NCBI RefSeq assembly: GCF_000633415.1
Contig: NZ_AYMV01000035.1
Span: 1 to 64,000 of the forward strand
DNA length: 64,000 nt
Source: Leucobacter sp. PH1c
Lineage (GTDB): Bacteria; Actinomycetota; Actinomycetes; Actinomycetales; Microbacteriaceae
Reading direction: 5' to 3'
The notes beneath the pieces are model-generated. The model was not told the DNA's origin. It worked only from the letters and a program-made list of their open reading frames with translations, and searched no databases. Positions 37,382-46,874 of this stretch are shown piece by piece. Each line of letters opens with the position of its first letter. The stretch's first letter is position 1. A program made the translations under genes and the position numbers.

Positions 37382-37825
37382 ATGCCCACCCACTCTGCGG
37401 CGGACGAGCGGCACCTGCGGGCGCTGCGCCTCCTGAGGCAGGTGCGCGATCGCATCGATCGCGACTACGCGGAGCCCCTCAACGTCGCTGAGCTGGGCCG
37501 CGGAGTGGGGATGTCGGCGGGCCACCTCAGCCGCGAGTTCACGGCGGCGTACGGCGAGTCGCCGTACAGCTATCTCATGACGCGCCGGATCGAGCGGGCG
37601 ATGACGCTGCTGCGGCGCGGGGACCTCAGCGCCACCGAGGTGTGCTTCGCCGTCGGCTACGGCTCGCTCGGCACCTTCACCACCCGCTTCACGGAGCTCG
37701 TCGGGGTCTCCCCAGGGCGGTATCGGCGCGAGGGCGGCCCGCTCACGGGTCTGCCCGGAATCGTCACGCTGCGCGCCACGAAACCGGTCAGGAATCGAGA
37801 AGTCCCCGGCGCCACCGCGGAGTAA
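37382..37825 (+). CDS. AraC-family transcriptional regulator, DNA-binding domain only
   Basis: The 147-residue protein consists of an AraC-type double helix-turn-helix (first helix LNVAELGRGVGMSAGHLSREF, second ATEVCFAVGYGSLGTFTTRF with GVSPGRYRR) and a short tail without the usual ligand-binding domain. It directly precedes the VOC gene (11 bases), so it may regulate that gene or be a stand-alone regulator of a stress response. The inducer cannot be told. Confidence 0.88.
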   Translation: MPTHSAADERHLRALRLLRQVRDRIDRDYAEPLNVAELGRGVGMSAGHLSREFTAAYGESPYSYLMTRRIERAMTLLRRGDLSATEVCFAVGYGSLGTFTTRFTELVGVSPGRYRREGGPLTGLPGIVTLRATKPVRNREVPGATAE

Positions 37826-37835
37826 CGTGACCGGC

Positions 37836-38243
37836 ATGAACATCACCATTCACGTCACGTTCCTGCCCCACACCGACGCCGAGGCGTCGCTCACCTTCTA
37901 CCGGGATGTGCTCGGCTTCGAGCTGCGCAACGATGTCGGCTACGGCGACATGCGCTGGCTCACGGTCGGGCCGGCCGGCCAGCCCGACACCTCGATCGTG
38001 CTCGGCCCGCCCGCCGTCGATCCGGGCCTCACCGACGAGGAGCGCCGGGTCATCGCCGAGCTGATCGCGAAGGGCTCGTACGCCTCGATCGTCTTCGCAA
38101 CGGACGAGTTGGAGGCACTCTTCGCCCGGGTGGAGGCCGCGGGCACCGAGATCCTCCAGGAGCCCATGGACCAGGACTGGGGCACCCGCGACTTCGCGTT
38201 CCGCGATCCCGCGGGCAACACCGTCCGCGTGCAGCAGCGCTGA
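37836..38243 (+). CDS. VOC-family (glyoxalase/bleomycin-resistance fold) protein
   Basis: The 135-residue protein has the vicinal-oxygen-chelate fold with a beta-alpha-beta-beta-beta repeat: TFLPHTDAEASLTFYRDVLGF at the start and DFAFRDPAGNTVRVQQ at the end, where metal-binding Glu/His often lie. Function is unknown; members are glyoxalases, dioxygenases or drug-binding proteins. I use the ATG at 37836 because TAACGT (37823-37828) ends seven bases upstream. Confidence 0.88.
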   Translation: MNITIHVTFLPHTDAEASLTFYRDVLGFELRNDVGYGDMRWLTVGPAGQPDTSIVLGPPAVDPGLTDEERRVIAELIAKGSYASIVFATDELEALFARVEAAGTEILQEPMDQDWGTRDFAFRDPAGNTVRVQQR

Positions 38244-38305
38244 GCCGCTCCGTCGCACCAGCCGCAGTCGGGCGGTTCGCCGCGCGTCCCCGCGGCGGCG
38301 AAACG

Positions 38306-38345
38306 GGGAAGGGCCCGGGCAGCGTGCGCTGCCCGGGCCCTTCCC
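38306..38345. terminator. Strong terminator between VOC gene and infB
   Basis: A perfect 19-bp stem (38306-38324 with 38327-38345) with a two-base loop lies between the convergent VOC gene and infB and can serve both strands. Confidence 0.88.
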
Positions 38346-38360
38346 GGTGAGGTCCTGCGA

Positions 38361-41105
38361 CTAGTCGCGGGGCTTCTCGACCATCTCGGTGGTCTCGATC
38401 TCGTCGCCGATCTGGATGTCGTTGTACTTGCCGAGGCCGATACCGGCCTCGAAGTCCACCTTCACCTCGGTGACGTCGTCCTTGAAGCGGCGCAGCGATT
38501 CGATGGCCAGGCCATCGGCGATGACGACGCCCTCGCGGATGACACGAGCCTTCGCGTTTCGCGTGATCGTGCCGGAGCGCACGATGACACCGGCGATGTT
38601 GCCGAACTTGGAGGAACGGAACACCTCGCGGATCTCCGCGACACCCGACTGCTTCTCCTCGTACTCGGGCTTGAGCATGCCCTTGAGCGATGCCTCAATG
38701 TCGTCGAGTGCGTTGTAGATGACGTTGTAGAAGCGGATGTCGATGCCCTCGCGCGCAGCGCGCTCGCGAGCCTTGACATCGGGGCGCACGTTGAAGCCGA
38801 TGACGATCGCGTTGTCGATCGTGGCGAGATCCACGTCCGACTCGGTGATCGCGCCGACGCCGCGGTGCAGGATCCGGAGCTGGACCGAATCGTCCACCTC
38901 GATCTTCATGAGCGATTCCTCGAGCGCCTCAACGGCACCCGACACGTCGCCCTTGATGATGAGGTTGAGCGACTCGACCTTGCCATCCTCCAGCGCCTTC
39001 GTGAACTCCTCGAGGCTGATGCGCTTGCGGGCCTTGGCCAGCTGCGCGTTGCGCTCGGCGGCCTCACGCTTCTCAGCGATCTGGCGGGCCGTGCGGTCCT
39101 CGGGCGTGACGATGAAGTTGTCACCGGCGCGCGGGACGCTCGAGAGACCCTGCACCTGCACGGGACGCGAGGGCAGTGCCTCGGCGACCGGTTCGCCGTT
39201 CTCGTCGCTCATGGCGCGCACGCGGCCATAGGCCGTGCCCGCGACGATCGCATCGCCGACGCGGAGCGTACCCGACTGGATGAGCACGGTGGCAACCGAG
39301 CCGCGACCCTTGTCGAGCTTCGCCTCGATGGCCACACCGCGCGCGTCCTTGTCCGGGTTCGCGCGCAGGTCGAGACCGGCGTCGGCGGTGAGGAGCACCG
39401 CGTCGAGCAGCTCGGTGATACCGATGTTGTTCTTCGCGGAGACGTCGACGAACATGACGTCGCCGCCCCACTCCTCGGAGACGAGGCCGAACTCGGTGAG
39501 CTGCTGGCGCACCTTCTCCGGGTTCGCGTCTTCCTTATCGATCTTGTTCACCGCGACCACGATCGGCACGTTCGCCGACTGGGCGTGGTTGAGCGCCTCG
39601 ATCGTCTGGGGCATGATGCCGTCGTCCGCCGCGACCACGAGGATCGCGATGTCGGTGACCTGCGCACCACGGGCACGCATGGCGGTGAACGCCTCGTGAC
39701 CCGGGGTATCGATGAAGGTGAGCGCGCGCTCGATGCCGTCGTGCTCGGTGTGCACCTGGTACGCACCAATGTGCTGCGTGATGCCACCGGCCTCGCCGCC
39801 ACCGACGTTCGCCTTGCGGATCGCGTCGAGCAGTCGGGTCTTGCCGTGGTCGACGTGACCCATGACCGTGACCACCGGGGGACGCGGCTGCAGGACGTCG
39901 TCGCCCTCTTCCTCGAGCTCCGACTCGATGTCGATGTCGAAGCCCTCGAGGAGCTCGCGGTCCTCGTCCTCGGGCGAGACGACCTGGATCTTGTAGCCCA
40001 GCTCCTCGCCGAGGATCTGGAACGTCGCCTCGTCGAGCGACTCCGTCGCCGTCGCCATCTCACCGAGGTGGAACAGCACGGTCACGAGGTTCGACGCGCT
40101 CGTGTTGATCTTGTCAGCGAAGTCCGAGAGCGACGCGCCGCGGCGCAGACGGATCGGAGTCGACCCGTCGCCCCGAGGAACGCTCACGCCGCCGAGCGAC
40201 GGCGCCTCGCGCATCTCGAATTCTGCCCGCTTCGCCCGCTTCGACTTGCGTGCCTTGCTCTTGGAGCCGCCACGACCGAACGCGCCAGCGGTGCCGGCAC
40301 CACGACCGCCACGACCGCGGCCGGCGAAGCCGCCGCCGGGACGGGGGCCGCCGAAGCCGGTGCCGGGAGCACCCGCGCCGCCGCCGCCACCGGGGCGGGT
40401 GAAGCCGCCGGGACGACCGCCGCCGCCCGGACGGCCGGCGCCGCCGGGACGACCGGCGCCGGCACCCGCGCCCTGGGGGCGCGGAGCGGGCCGGGGGATG
40501 TTGCCGGGGTTCGGCCGACCGGCGCCGCCGCCGGGACGGCTCATGCCCTGGTTCGGCGCGAAGGGGTTGTTGCCGGGGCGCGGCGGGCGCGGAATGCCCA
40601 TGCCCTGGCTCGACGCGAAGGGGTTGTTGCCGGGACGCGGGCCACCGGGCTTCGGAGCGCCGGGCTTGCTGCCGGGCTTCGCGGCGGGGGCACCGGGCTT
40701 CGCAGCGCCGGGCTTGGCCGCGCCGGGCTTCGCCGCAGCGGGCTTCGGTGCGCCGGGCTTCTCAGCGGTCGCGGGCTTCTCGGCGGCCGGAGCTGCGGGA
40801 GCCGCGGGCGCCGCCGGAGCGGGCTCGGGCTCGGCAGCCTGGGGTGCAGCCGGCTTCGGGCCGGGCCTCGGGCCGGGCTTCTGCGCGGCCGGACGCTTGG
40901 GGGCCGCAGGGGTCGCGGGCGCCTCGGCGGGCGTGCCGCCGACACCGTCGGCCGCGAGCGCTGCCTTGACCTTGCGCGCCACGGGGGGCGCGACGCTGGA
41001 CGAGGACGCCTTGACGAACTCGCCCATCTCCTTCAGCTTGGCCAGAACGACCTTGCTATCGACACCGATCTCCGCAGCGATCTCGTGTACGCGTGGGTTT
41101 GCCAC
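38361..41105 (-). CDS. infB: Translation initiation factor IF-2
   Basis: IF-2 is the GTPase that places fMet-tRNA on the 30S subunit. The 914-residue protein has an N-terminal IF-2 domain ([10 protein letters not shown]-type start), a long Pro/Ala/Gly-rich linker with repeated PGNNPFA units (about 60-300), then the G domain with [16 protein letters not shown] and NKID. The start is a GTG at 41105 with AGGAG four bases upstream, which matches the usual IF-2 N-terminus. A perfect 9-bp hairpin in the leader includes part of this ribosome site. Confidence 0.97.
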   Translation of the reverse strand: MANPRVHEIAAEIGVDSKVVLAKLKEMGEFVKASSSSVAPPVARKVKAALAADGVGGTPAEAPATPAAPKRPAAQKPGPRPGPKPAAPQAAEPEPAPAAPAAPAAPAAEKPATAEKPGAPKPAAAKPGAAKPGAAKPGAPAAKPGSKPGAPKPGGPRPGNNPFASSQGMGIPRPPRPGNNPFAPNQGMSRPGGGAGRPNPGNIPRPAPRPQGAGAGAGRPGGAGRPGGGGRPGGFTRPGGGGGAGAPGTGFGGPRPGGGFAGRGRGGRGAGTAGAFGRGGSKSKARKSKRAKRAEFEMREAPSLGGVSVPRGDGSTPIRLRRGASLSDFADKINTSASNLVTVLFHLGEMATATESLDEATFQILGEELGYKIQVVSPEDEDRELLEGFDIDIESELEEEGDDVLQPRPPVVTVMGHVDHGKTRLLDAIRKANVGGGEAGGITQHIGAYQVHTEHDGIERALTFIDTPGHEAFTAMRARGAQVTDIAILVVAADDGIMPQTIEALNHAQSANVPIVVAVNKIDKEDANPEKVRQQLTEFGLVSEEWGGDVMFVDVSAKNNIGITELLDAVLLTADAGLDLRANPDKDARGVAIEAKLDKGRGSVATVLIQSGTLRVGDAIVAGTAYGRVRAMSDENGEPVAEALPSRPVQVQGLSSVPRAGDNFIVTPEDRTARQIAEKREAAERNAQLAKARKRISLEEFTKALEDGKVESLNLIIKGDVSGAVEALEESLMKIEVDDSVQLRILHRGVGAITESDVDLATIDNAIVIGFNVRPDVKARERAAREGIDIRFYNVIYNALDDIEASLKGMLKPEYEEKQSGVAEIREVFRSSKFGNIAGVIVRSGTITRNAKARVIREGVVIADGLAIESLRRFKDDVTEVKVDFEAGIGLGKYNDIQIGDEIETTEMVEKPRD

Positions 41106-41111
41106 TTTTCT

Positions 41112-41136
41112 CCTGTCTGGGTTCACGCCAGACAGG
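41112..41136 (-). promoter_or_regulatory. Hairpin over the infB ribosome-binding site
   Basis: On the minus strand CCTGTCTGG (41128-41136) pairs with CCAGACAGG (41112-41120); the second arm ends in the AGG of the AGGAG ribosome site. The hairpin could limit translation of infB. Confidence 0.5.
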
Positions 41137-41179
41137 CGAGAACCAAAATTACTGGACGGGTCTCATCGTGAGCCGCTCA

Positions 41180-41437
41180 TTAGATGTCCATGAGTGTTTT
41201 CAGCCTGTTCTCTAAGGGGCCGGTATCGGGCTTGCCCGATACTCGCAGCGCGCGGGGAAAGGCCCCGCGCTTCACAGCTTGATCCAGACACTGGACCGTG
41301 GGATGCACCCACGCTCCTCGCCCCGGGAGCACCGCACGATCATCGACACACAGTCGACCGTCGCGCACTACGACCCGCAGCAGTTCCTCGCGTGGAGCGC
41401 GTTTCCGACACGCCACACAGGTCCGAACCGCATCCAT
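41180..41437 (-). CDS. YlxR-family RNA-binding protein
   Basis: The 85-residue protein has the YlxR (DUF448) signature TCVACRKRAPREELLRV and GRGAWVH. It lies between nusA and infB, its usual place, and may bind RNA or modulate RNase P, as proposed for B. subtilis YlxR. I choose the ATG at 41437 with AGGAAG eight bases upstream; the longer frame upstream lacks a site and is not conserved in character. Confidence 0.92.
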   Translation of the reverse strand: MDAVRTCVACRKRAPREELLRVVVRDGRLCVDDRAVLPGRGAWVHPTVQCLDQAVKRGAFPRALRVSGKPDTGPLENRLKTLMDI

Positions 41438-41558
41438 CTTACCAGCTTCCTGTCTGTTCCTCTCGCCGACGGCGTGCCGTCCGCCGTGGGCGGAGCCGGC
41501 AGGCCGACGGCGCCGGAGCGGCCGGCCACGGAGCACCGGGCCGGCCGGACCGACCGAG

Positions 41559-42554
41559 CTAGTCGTTCATGATCGAGTCGGGCTGGATGTCGATCTTCGC
41601 GCCCGTCAGCTTCGCGGCGAGGCGGGCGTTCTGGCCCTCCTTGCCGATCGCGAGCGAGAGCTGGAAATCGGGCACCAGGGCGCGCACCTGCTTGAGCGAC
41701 TCGTTCAGCATGAACACATCGGTCACCTTTGCCGGCGAGAGCGCGTTGGCCACGAACTTCGGGAGCTCGGGCGAGTAGTCGACGATGTCGATCTTCTCCT
41801 CGCCGAGCTCGCTCATGACGGCGCGCACACGGCCGCCCATCTCGCCGATGCACGTGCCCTTGGCGTTGATGCCCGCCTGCTTGGCGCGCACGGCGACCTT
41901 CGAGCGGTGGCCGGCCTCGCGGGCGAGCGAGACGATCTCGACGAGCCCCTCGGCGAGCTCAGGCACCTCCCGCTCGAAGAGCTTGCGCACGAGACCGGGG
42001 TGGGTACGCGACACGACGACCTGAGGGCCCTTCGTGCCCTTGGAGACGCTCGTGACGTATACGCGGATGCGCATACCGTGCGGGTACTTCTCACCCGGCA
42101 CCTGCTCCTCGGGAGGCAGGATCGCCTCGAGCTCGCCGAGGTCGACGTGGACCATGCGCGGATTGGGCCCCTGCTGCACGACGCCCGAGACGACCTGGCC
42201 TTCGCGGTCCTTGAACGTGCCGAGCACGGCATCATCGCTCAGGTCACGCAGCCGCTGGTTGATGACCTGCTTGGCGGCACTCGATGCGACCCGACCGAAC
42301 TCGTCGGTCGTGATGTAGGCCTCGCCGATCTTCTCGCCGGCGTCGTCGAGCTCGGGGACGAGCACCGAGATCTGGCCGGTCTTGCGATCCAGCGTCACGC
42401 GCACATCGGACTCGCGCGGCACCGGGATGTTCTGGTTCTCCGCGTGACGCAGGTACGCGGACTGGATGGCCTGCTCGATGATCTCGACGAGCTCGTCGAA
42501 CGGAATCTCCTTCTCACGTTCGATCTGTCGCAGCGTTACCAGCTCGATCTTCAC
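41559..42554 (-). CDS. nusA: Transcription elongation/termination factor NusA
   Basis: NusA binds RNA polymerase and nascent RNA and affects pausing, termination and antitermination. The 331-residue protein has the N-terminal domain (FDELVEIIEQAIQSAYLRH), an S1 domain and two KH domains, without the acidic repeats of E. coli. GTG start with AAGGAGG upstream. It heads the ylxR-infB operon. No rimP gene lies before it, although most actinobacteria have one there. Confidence 0.97.
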   Translation of the reverse strand: MKIELVTLRQIEREKEIPFDELVEIIEQAIQSAYLRHAENQNIPVPRESDVRVTLDRKTGQISVLVPELDDAGEKIGEAYITTDEFGRVASSAAKQVINQRLRDLSDDAVLGTFKDREGQVVSGVVQQGPNPRMVHVDLGELEAILPPEEQVPGEKYPHGMRIRVYVTSVSKGTKGPQVVVSRTHPGLVRKLFEREVPELAEGLVEIVSLAREAGHRSKVAVRAKQAGINAKGTCIGEMGGRVRAVMSELGEEKIDIVDYSPELPKFVANALSPAKVTDVFMLNESLKQVRALVPDFQLSLAIGKEGQNARLAAKLTGAKIDIQPDSIMND

Positions 42555-42618
42555 TGTGGCCTCCTTGTATTGAACTGTCTATTCAGCTGTCGCCGCCGGG
42601 CGAACCCGGAGGCGGAAG

Positions 42619-42646
42619 AGACTAGATTACTCCAGCGGCATGACAA
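42619..42646 (-). promoter_or_regulatory. Candidate nusA operon promoter
   Basis: On the minus strand TTGTCA (-35, 42641-42646) and TAGTCT (-10, 42619-42624) are 16 bases apart and lie 65-92 bases before the nusA start, just after the proS terminator. Confidence 0.5.
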
Positions 42647-42690
42647 GTGCCACCTGTTCCCGGCGCGGGAGCGTCGGGAACAGGTGGCAC
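42647..42690 (-). terminator. Terminator-like hairpin between proS and nusA
   Basis: A perfect 15-bp stem (42647-42661 with 42676-42690) and a 14-base loop follow proS and separate it from the nusA operon. Confidence 0.8.
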
Positions 42691-42744
42691 GTGACTGCGG
42701 CCGCAACGGCTCGCGGGGCCCCGGCAGGAGCCGCGCTCGCGGGT

Positions 42745-44511
42745 CTAGGCGGCGAAGAGGGCGGGGATGTCGACGATCGCGACCTTCTCCTTCGTGCCGT
42801 CGGCGCGGTTCCACACCTCGGCGAAGCCCTCGGCGGCGTCGCGGCCCACCACGACGACGCGGGGCACGCCGAGCAGCTCGGCGTCGCCGAACTTCACTCC
42901 GGGCGAGACCTTGGGGCGGTCGTCGAAGAGCACGTCGGCGCCGGCGGTCTCGAGCGAGGCGGCGAGCGTCTCCGCGATCTCGAAGACCGCGGCGTCGCGC
43001 CCGGTGGCCACGAGGTGCACGTCGAACGGCGCGATCGCCTCGGGCCAGATGAGGCCGCGATCGTCGTGGTGCAGCTCGGCGAGGATCGCCATGATGCGGG
43101 TCACTCCGATGCCGTAGGAGCCCATGGTCACGGTGACGAGCTTGCCGTTCTCGTCGAGCACCTTCAGCCCGAGTGCCTCGGCGTACTTGCGGCCGAGCTG
43201 GAACACGTGGCCGATCTCCATGCCGCGCGCCGTCTCGATCGGCCCGGAGCCGTCGGGTGCGGGATCCCCGTCGCGCACGGAAGCGATGTCCGCGACGCCG
43301 TCGGCGCCGAAGTCGCGCCCCATGACGAGGTGGGCGACGTGCTGCTCGGCGACGTTCGCCCCCGTGATCCACTCCGTGCCGGAGACGACGCGGGGGTCGA
43401 GGAGGTAGCGCACGCCGGTCGTGCCCTCGGTGCCGAGCACGGCCTGGCCGTCGAGCACGGGTCCGATGTAGCCGCGCACGAGGCCCGGGTGCTTCTCGAA
43501 GTCGGCCGCCGTCGCGGGCTCGACGTCGGCGCCACCGAAGACGACCTCGGCGCGCTTCATGTCGGCGTCGCGATCGCCGGGCATGCCGACCACCACGAGC
43601 TCGCGCTCGCCCCCGACGGGGGTGATGGCCAGGACGACGTTCTTGAGCGTGTCCGCGGCCGTCCAGGGTCGGCCGTCCGCGCGCGGGATCACCGCGTTCG
43701 CGTGCGCCACGAGCGTCTCGATCGTGGGGGTGTCCGGGGAGTCAAACACGGCGGCCGCGGGCGCGTCCGTGAAGTCGATCGCCTCGGGGATCGGCGTCTC
43801 GTACGCCTCGACGTTGGCCGCGTAACCGCCGGCCGAGCGCACGAAGGTGTCCTCACCGATCGGCGTGGGGAGCAGGAACTCCTCACTGCGCGAGCCGCCC
43901 ATGGCCCCCGCGTCGGCCGACACGATGACGTACTCGAGCCCGAGCCGCGAGAAGATGCGCTCGTAGGCGTCGCGCTGCTTCTGGTAGCTCTCGGCGAGGC
44001 CCTCGTCCGTCACGTCGAAGGAGTACGCGTCCTTCATCGTGAACTCGCGGCCGCGGAGCAGGCCGGCGCGGGGCCGCGCCTCGTCGCGGTACTTGTCCTG
44101 GATCTGGAAGAGCTGCAGGGGCAGGTCCTTGTAGGACGACACGATGTCCTTCACCATGAGCGTGAAGGCCTCCTCGTGCGTGGGAGCGAGCAGGTGGTCG
44201 GCGCCGTGCCGATCCTGCAGGCGGAACATCGTCTCGCCGTACTCGTCCCAGCGGCCCGTGGCCTCGTAGGGTTCGCGGGGCAGCAGCGCGGGGAAGTGCA
44301 CCTCGTGCGCGCCAGCCGCGGCCATCTCCTCGCGGATGATCTGCTCGAGCTTGCCCTTCACGCGGAGGCCGAGTGGCAGCCACCCGAAGACGCCCGGCGA
44401 CTGGCGCCGGATGTAGCCCGCCCGCACCAGCAGCTTGTGGCTGGCGACCTCGGCGTCCGCGGGGTCCTCGCGGAGAGTCTTCAGGAAGTAGTTGCTGAGC
44501 CGTGTGATCAC
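42745..44511 (-). CDS. proS: Prolyl-tRNA synthetase (bacterial type)
   Basis: ProRS attaches proline to tRNA-Pro. The 588-residue class II enzyme has motif 1 ([20 protein letters not shown]), motif 2 ([19 protein letters not shown] with YRDEARPR), an insertion editing domain that removes Ala-tRNA-Pro (about 220-390), and motif 3 with [12 protein letters not shown]. The start is a GTG; TACGAT (44518-44523) ends six bases upstream, so the mRNA is probably leaderless. Confidence 0.97.
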   Translation of the reverse strand: MITRLSNYFLKTLREDPADAEVASHKLLVRAGYIRRQSPGVFGWLPLGLRVKGKLEQIIREEMAAAGAHEVHFPALLPREPYEATGRWDEYGETMFRLQDRHGADHLLAPTHEEAFTLMVKDIVSSYKDLPLQLFQIQDKYRDEARPRAGLLRGREFTMKDAYSFDVTDEGLAESYQKQRDAYERIFSRLGLEYVIVSADAGAMGGSRSEEFLLPTPIGEDTFVRSAGGYAANVEAYETPIPEAIDFTDAPAAAVFDSPDTPTIETLVAHANAVIPRADGRPWTAADTLKNVVLAITPVGGERELVVVGMPGDRDADMKRAEVVFGGADVEPATAADFEKHPGLVRGYIGPVLDGQAVLGTEGTTGVRYLLDPRVVSGTEWITGANVAEQHVAHLVMGRDFGADGVADIASVRDGDPAPDGSGPIETARGMEIGHVFQLGRKYAEALGLKVLDENGKLVTVTMGSYGIGVTRIMAILAELHHDDRGLIWPEAIAPFDVHLVATGRDAAVFEIAETLAASLETAGADVLFDDRPKVSPGVKFGDAELLGVPRVVVVGRDAAEGFAEVWNRADGTKEKVAIVDIPALFAA

Positions 44512-44560
44512 CCCACCATCGTAGCCCTCTCCCGCGGTGATGACCGCCTAGGCTGGGGCC

Positions 44561-46180
44561 ATGCGTGCGTGGACGAGGTGGGCGGCTCCGCTCGCCGTGC
44601 TCGCCGTGCTCGCCGTGCTCGCCCTCGCGGCGCTCCTGCGCTTCTGGGCGCTCGGCCGACCGGGCACGCTCGTCTTCGACGAGATCTACTACGTGCGCGA
44701 CGCGATCAGCCAGCTCGCCCACGGCTTCCCCACGGTCTGGCCGGACGACGACCCCTCCATGGCGGGCGCACGCGCGACCGCCTTCGGCGCCGAGGCGTCG
44801 AACGCGGTGCACCCGCCGCTCGGGAAGTGGCTCATCGGTCTCGGGATCCTGGTGTTCGGCCCCGAGAGCGGCTGGGGCTGGCGCAGCGCCGCCGCGCTCT
44901 CGGGCGTCGCGACGGTGGGGATCGTCATGCGACTCGGGTGGCTCATGTCGCGCAGCATGGTCGTGGCGTGCACCGCGGGGCTGCTCCTCGCGGTCGACGG
45001 GGTGCACGTCGTGCTCAGTCGCGTCGGCCTGCTCGACGGGTTCCTCGCCACCGCGATCGCGCTCGGCGCCCTGTTCGTCTGGCGGGATCAGCTCGCGCTC
45101 GCCGCGCGCGCGGAGCGCTGCGCACCGGATCGGCCGCTTCCCGTGTGGTGGGGGCGCCCCTGGCTCCTTGCCGCCGCGGCGGCGTTCGGCGCTGCCGCGG
45201 CCATCAAGTGGTCCGGGCTCTACCCCCTCGCGTGCTTCCTCATCCTCGTCACGGTGCGGGATCTGCTCGCGCGGCTCCGGCGGCGGGACCCCCGCGCCGT
45301 GCTGCGCGCGGTCGGGCAGGCTGCGGCGAGCGCGGCCCTCGCGCTCCCCACGGCGGCGCTCGTCTATCTGGCGAGCTGGGCGGGCTGGATCATCGCGCCG
45401 GGCGGGTGGGCCCGGGAGGCCGGCGTGCCGTGGCCGGTCTCGCTCCTCGCCTACCACCGCGAGATGCTCGGGTGGCACAGCACACTGAGCGCACCGCACC
45501 CGTACCAGTCGCACCCGCTCAGCTGGCCGCTCGCGCTGCGCCCCACCGCGATGTACGAGCAGCGCTCGGGCATCGAGTGCGCTGCCGCGGATTGCGTCGC
45601 GGCCGTCTCCCCGCTCCCGAACCCGCTTGTGACCTGGGGCGGGGTGATCGCTCTCGGCGTGCTCGTCTGGCTGATCGTGCGCGCGCTGCGCGGCGCGAGC
45701 GGCCCGGCCGCGCGGCACGCGGTCCCGGGAGGCGGGTCCGGAGCCGGCGCGGCCCCGGGTTTCGGGGGCGGGATCGCTACCGCGCTCCCCCTGCCGTTCG
45801 CCACGGCCGCCGCGTTCGTCGTCACGGGGTATCTCTCGGGCTGGCTCCCCTGGGTGGCCACCGTCAGCCGCTCCGCGGTGTTCCAGTTCTACGCCGTCGT
45901 CCTCACGCCGTTCTCCGCGCTCGCCCTCGCGCTCGTGCTCGGGGTGCTGTGCCGCGTCGGGGCGCTCGGGCGCGCGGCCGAGCTGCCGGGCGGCCCTGGC
46001 GCGCAGGGACTCGGTCTCCGGCCCCTCGATGCGGCCGAGCTCCTGGGCCGCCGCGGCGCCGCCGCGGTCTTCCTCGCGCTTGCCGTGGCGCTCGGGGTGT
46101 TCTTCTTCCCCCTGTGGTCCGGGATGCCCGTGCCGGAGGGGTTCTGGCGAGCGCACCTCTGGCTCCCCGGCTGGGACTGA
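44561..46180 (+). CDS. Protein O-mannosyltransferase (PMT family)
   Basis: Actinobacterial PMT transfers mannose from polyprenyl phosphate to Ser/Thr of Sec-exported proteins outside the membrane. The 539-residue protein has about eleven membrane helices, the D40-E41 motif (VFDEIYYV) in the first outer loop that is essential in the family, HPPLGKW, and LSRVGLLDGF. TAGGCT (44549-44554) ends six bases before the ATG, a leaderless signature. Together with the Ppm1-like enzyme and SecA in this window it can glycosylate surface proteins such as the giant wall protein, which is an inference. Confidence 0.9.
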   Translation: MRAWTRWAAPLAVLAVLAVLALAALLRFWALGRPGTLVFDEIYYVRDAISQLAHGFPTVWPDDDPSMAGARATAFGAEASNAVHPPLGKWLIGLGILVFGPESGWGWRSAAALSGVATVGIVMRLGWLMSRSMVVACTAGLLLAVDGVHVVLSRVGLLDGFLATAIALGALFVWRDQLALAARAERCAPDRPLPVWWGRPWLLAAAAAFGAAAAIKWSGLYPLACFLILVTVRDLLARLRRRDPRAVLRAVGQAAASAALALPTAALVYLASWAGWIIAPGGWAREAGVPWPVSLLAYHREMLGWHSTLSAPHPYQSHPLSWPLALRPTAMYEQRSGIECAAADCVAAVSPLPNPLVTWGGVIALGVLVWLIVRALRGASGPAARHAVPGGGSGAGAAPGFGGGIATALPLPFATAAAFVVTGYLSGWLPWVATVSRSAVFQFYAVVLTPFSALALALVLGVLCRVGALGRAAELPGGPGAQGLGLRPLDAAELLGRRGAAAVFLALAVALGVFFFPLWSGMPVPEGFWRAHLWLPGWD

Positions 46181-46199
46181 GCGGCCGGAGCTGGCCGCC

Positions 46200-46874
46200 T
46201 CAGAGCAGTCGGCGCGCGAGCGCCCAGGCGGTGAGCTCGTGCCGATTCGAGAGCTGGAGCTTCCGCAGCACCTTCGAGACGTGCGTCTCGACCGTCTTCA
46301 CCGAGAGGAACAGCTCCGCGGCGACCTCCTTGTAGGCGTAGCCGCGCGCGATCATCCGCATGACCTCCTGCTCGCGGGCGGTGAGCCGGTCGAGCTCGTC
46401 ATCGGCCGCCGCGGTCTCTCCCCCGCCCGCGCCGAACGCGTCGAGCACGAAGCCCGCGAGTCGCGGCGAGAACACCGCGTCGCCGCCGTTCACCCGCGCG
46501 ACCGCCGAGGTCACCTCTGCGCCAGAGGCGGTCTTCGTGAGGTAGCCCCGCGCGCCCGCACGGATCACGCTCACCACGTCGTCGGCCGCATCGGACACGC
46601 TGAGCGCGAGCACGCGCGTCTCCGCGCTCCCCGGGAGCTCCGCGATCCGGCGCAGCACCTCAGCGCCGCCGCCTCCGTCGCCGCCGGGGAGGTGCACGTC
46701 GAGGAGCACGACCTCGGGCAACGTCTCGGCGATCACGGCGACCGCCTCGTCGACGGTGGCCGCCTCTCCGACCACGTGCAGCTCCGGCCCGAGCTCCGCG
46801 CGGAGACCGGTGCGGAAGATCTGGTGGTCGTCGACGATCACGACGCGGATCGCTTCGGGCGTCGCAGCACTCAT
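46200..46874 (-). CDS. LuxR/NarL-type response regulator
   Basis: The 224-residue regulator has a receiver domain with D15/D16 and the phospho-acceptor D59 (LLDVHLPG, followed by a Gly-rich loop) and a C-terminal LuxR helix-turn-helix (LTAREQEVMRMIARG, KTVETHVSKVLRKL). Its ATG overlaps the stop of the PspC-domain kinase by four bases. It is likely to control the divergent PspC operon. Confidence 0.93.
   Translation of the reverse strand: MSAATPEAIRVVIVDDHQIFRTGLRAELGPELHVVGEAATVDEAVAVIAETLPEVVLLDVHLPGGDGGGGAEVLRRIAELPGSAETRVLALSVSDAADDVVSVIRAGARGYLTKTASGAEVTSAVARVNGGDAVFSPRLAGFVLDAFGAGGGETAAADDELDRLTAREQEVMRMIARGYAYKEVAAELFLSVKTVETHVSKVLRKLQLSNRHELTAWALARRLL

Noticed and set aside
41220-41255. 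Short inverted repeats inside ylxR with CCGGTATCGGG
   Set aside because: They resemble the tip of the two long intergenic hairpins but lie in a coding region and lack the long stem, so I treat them as chance.
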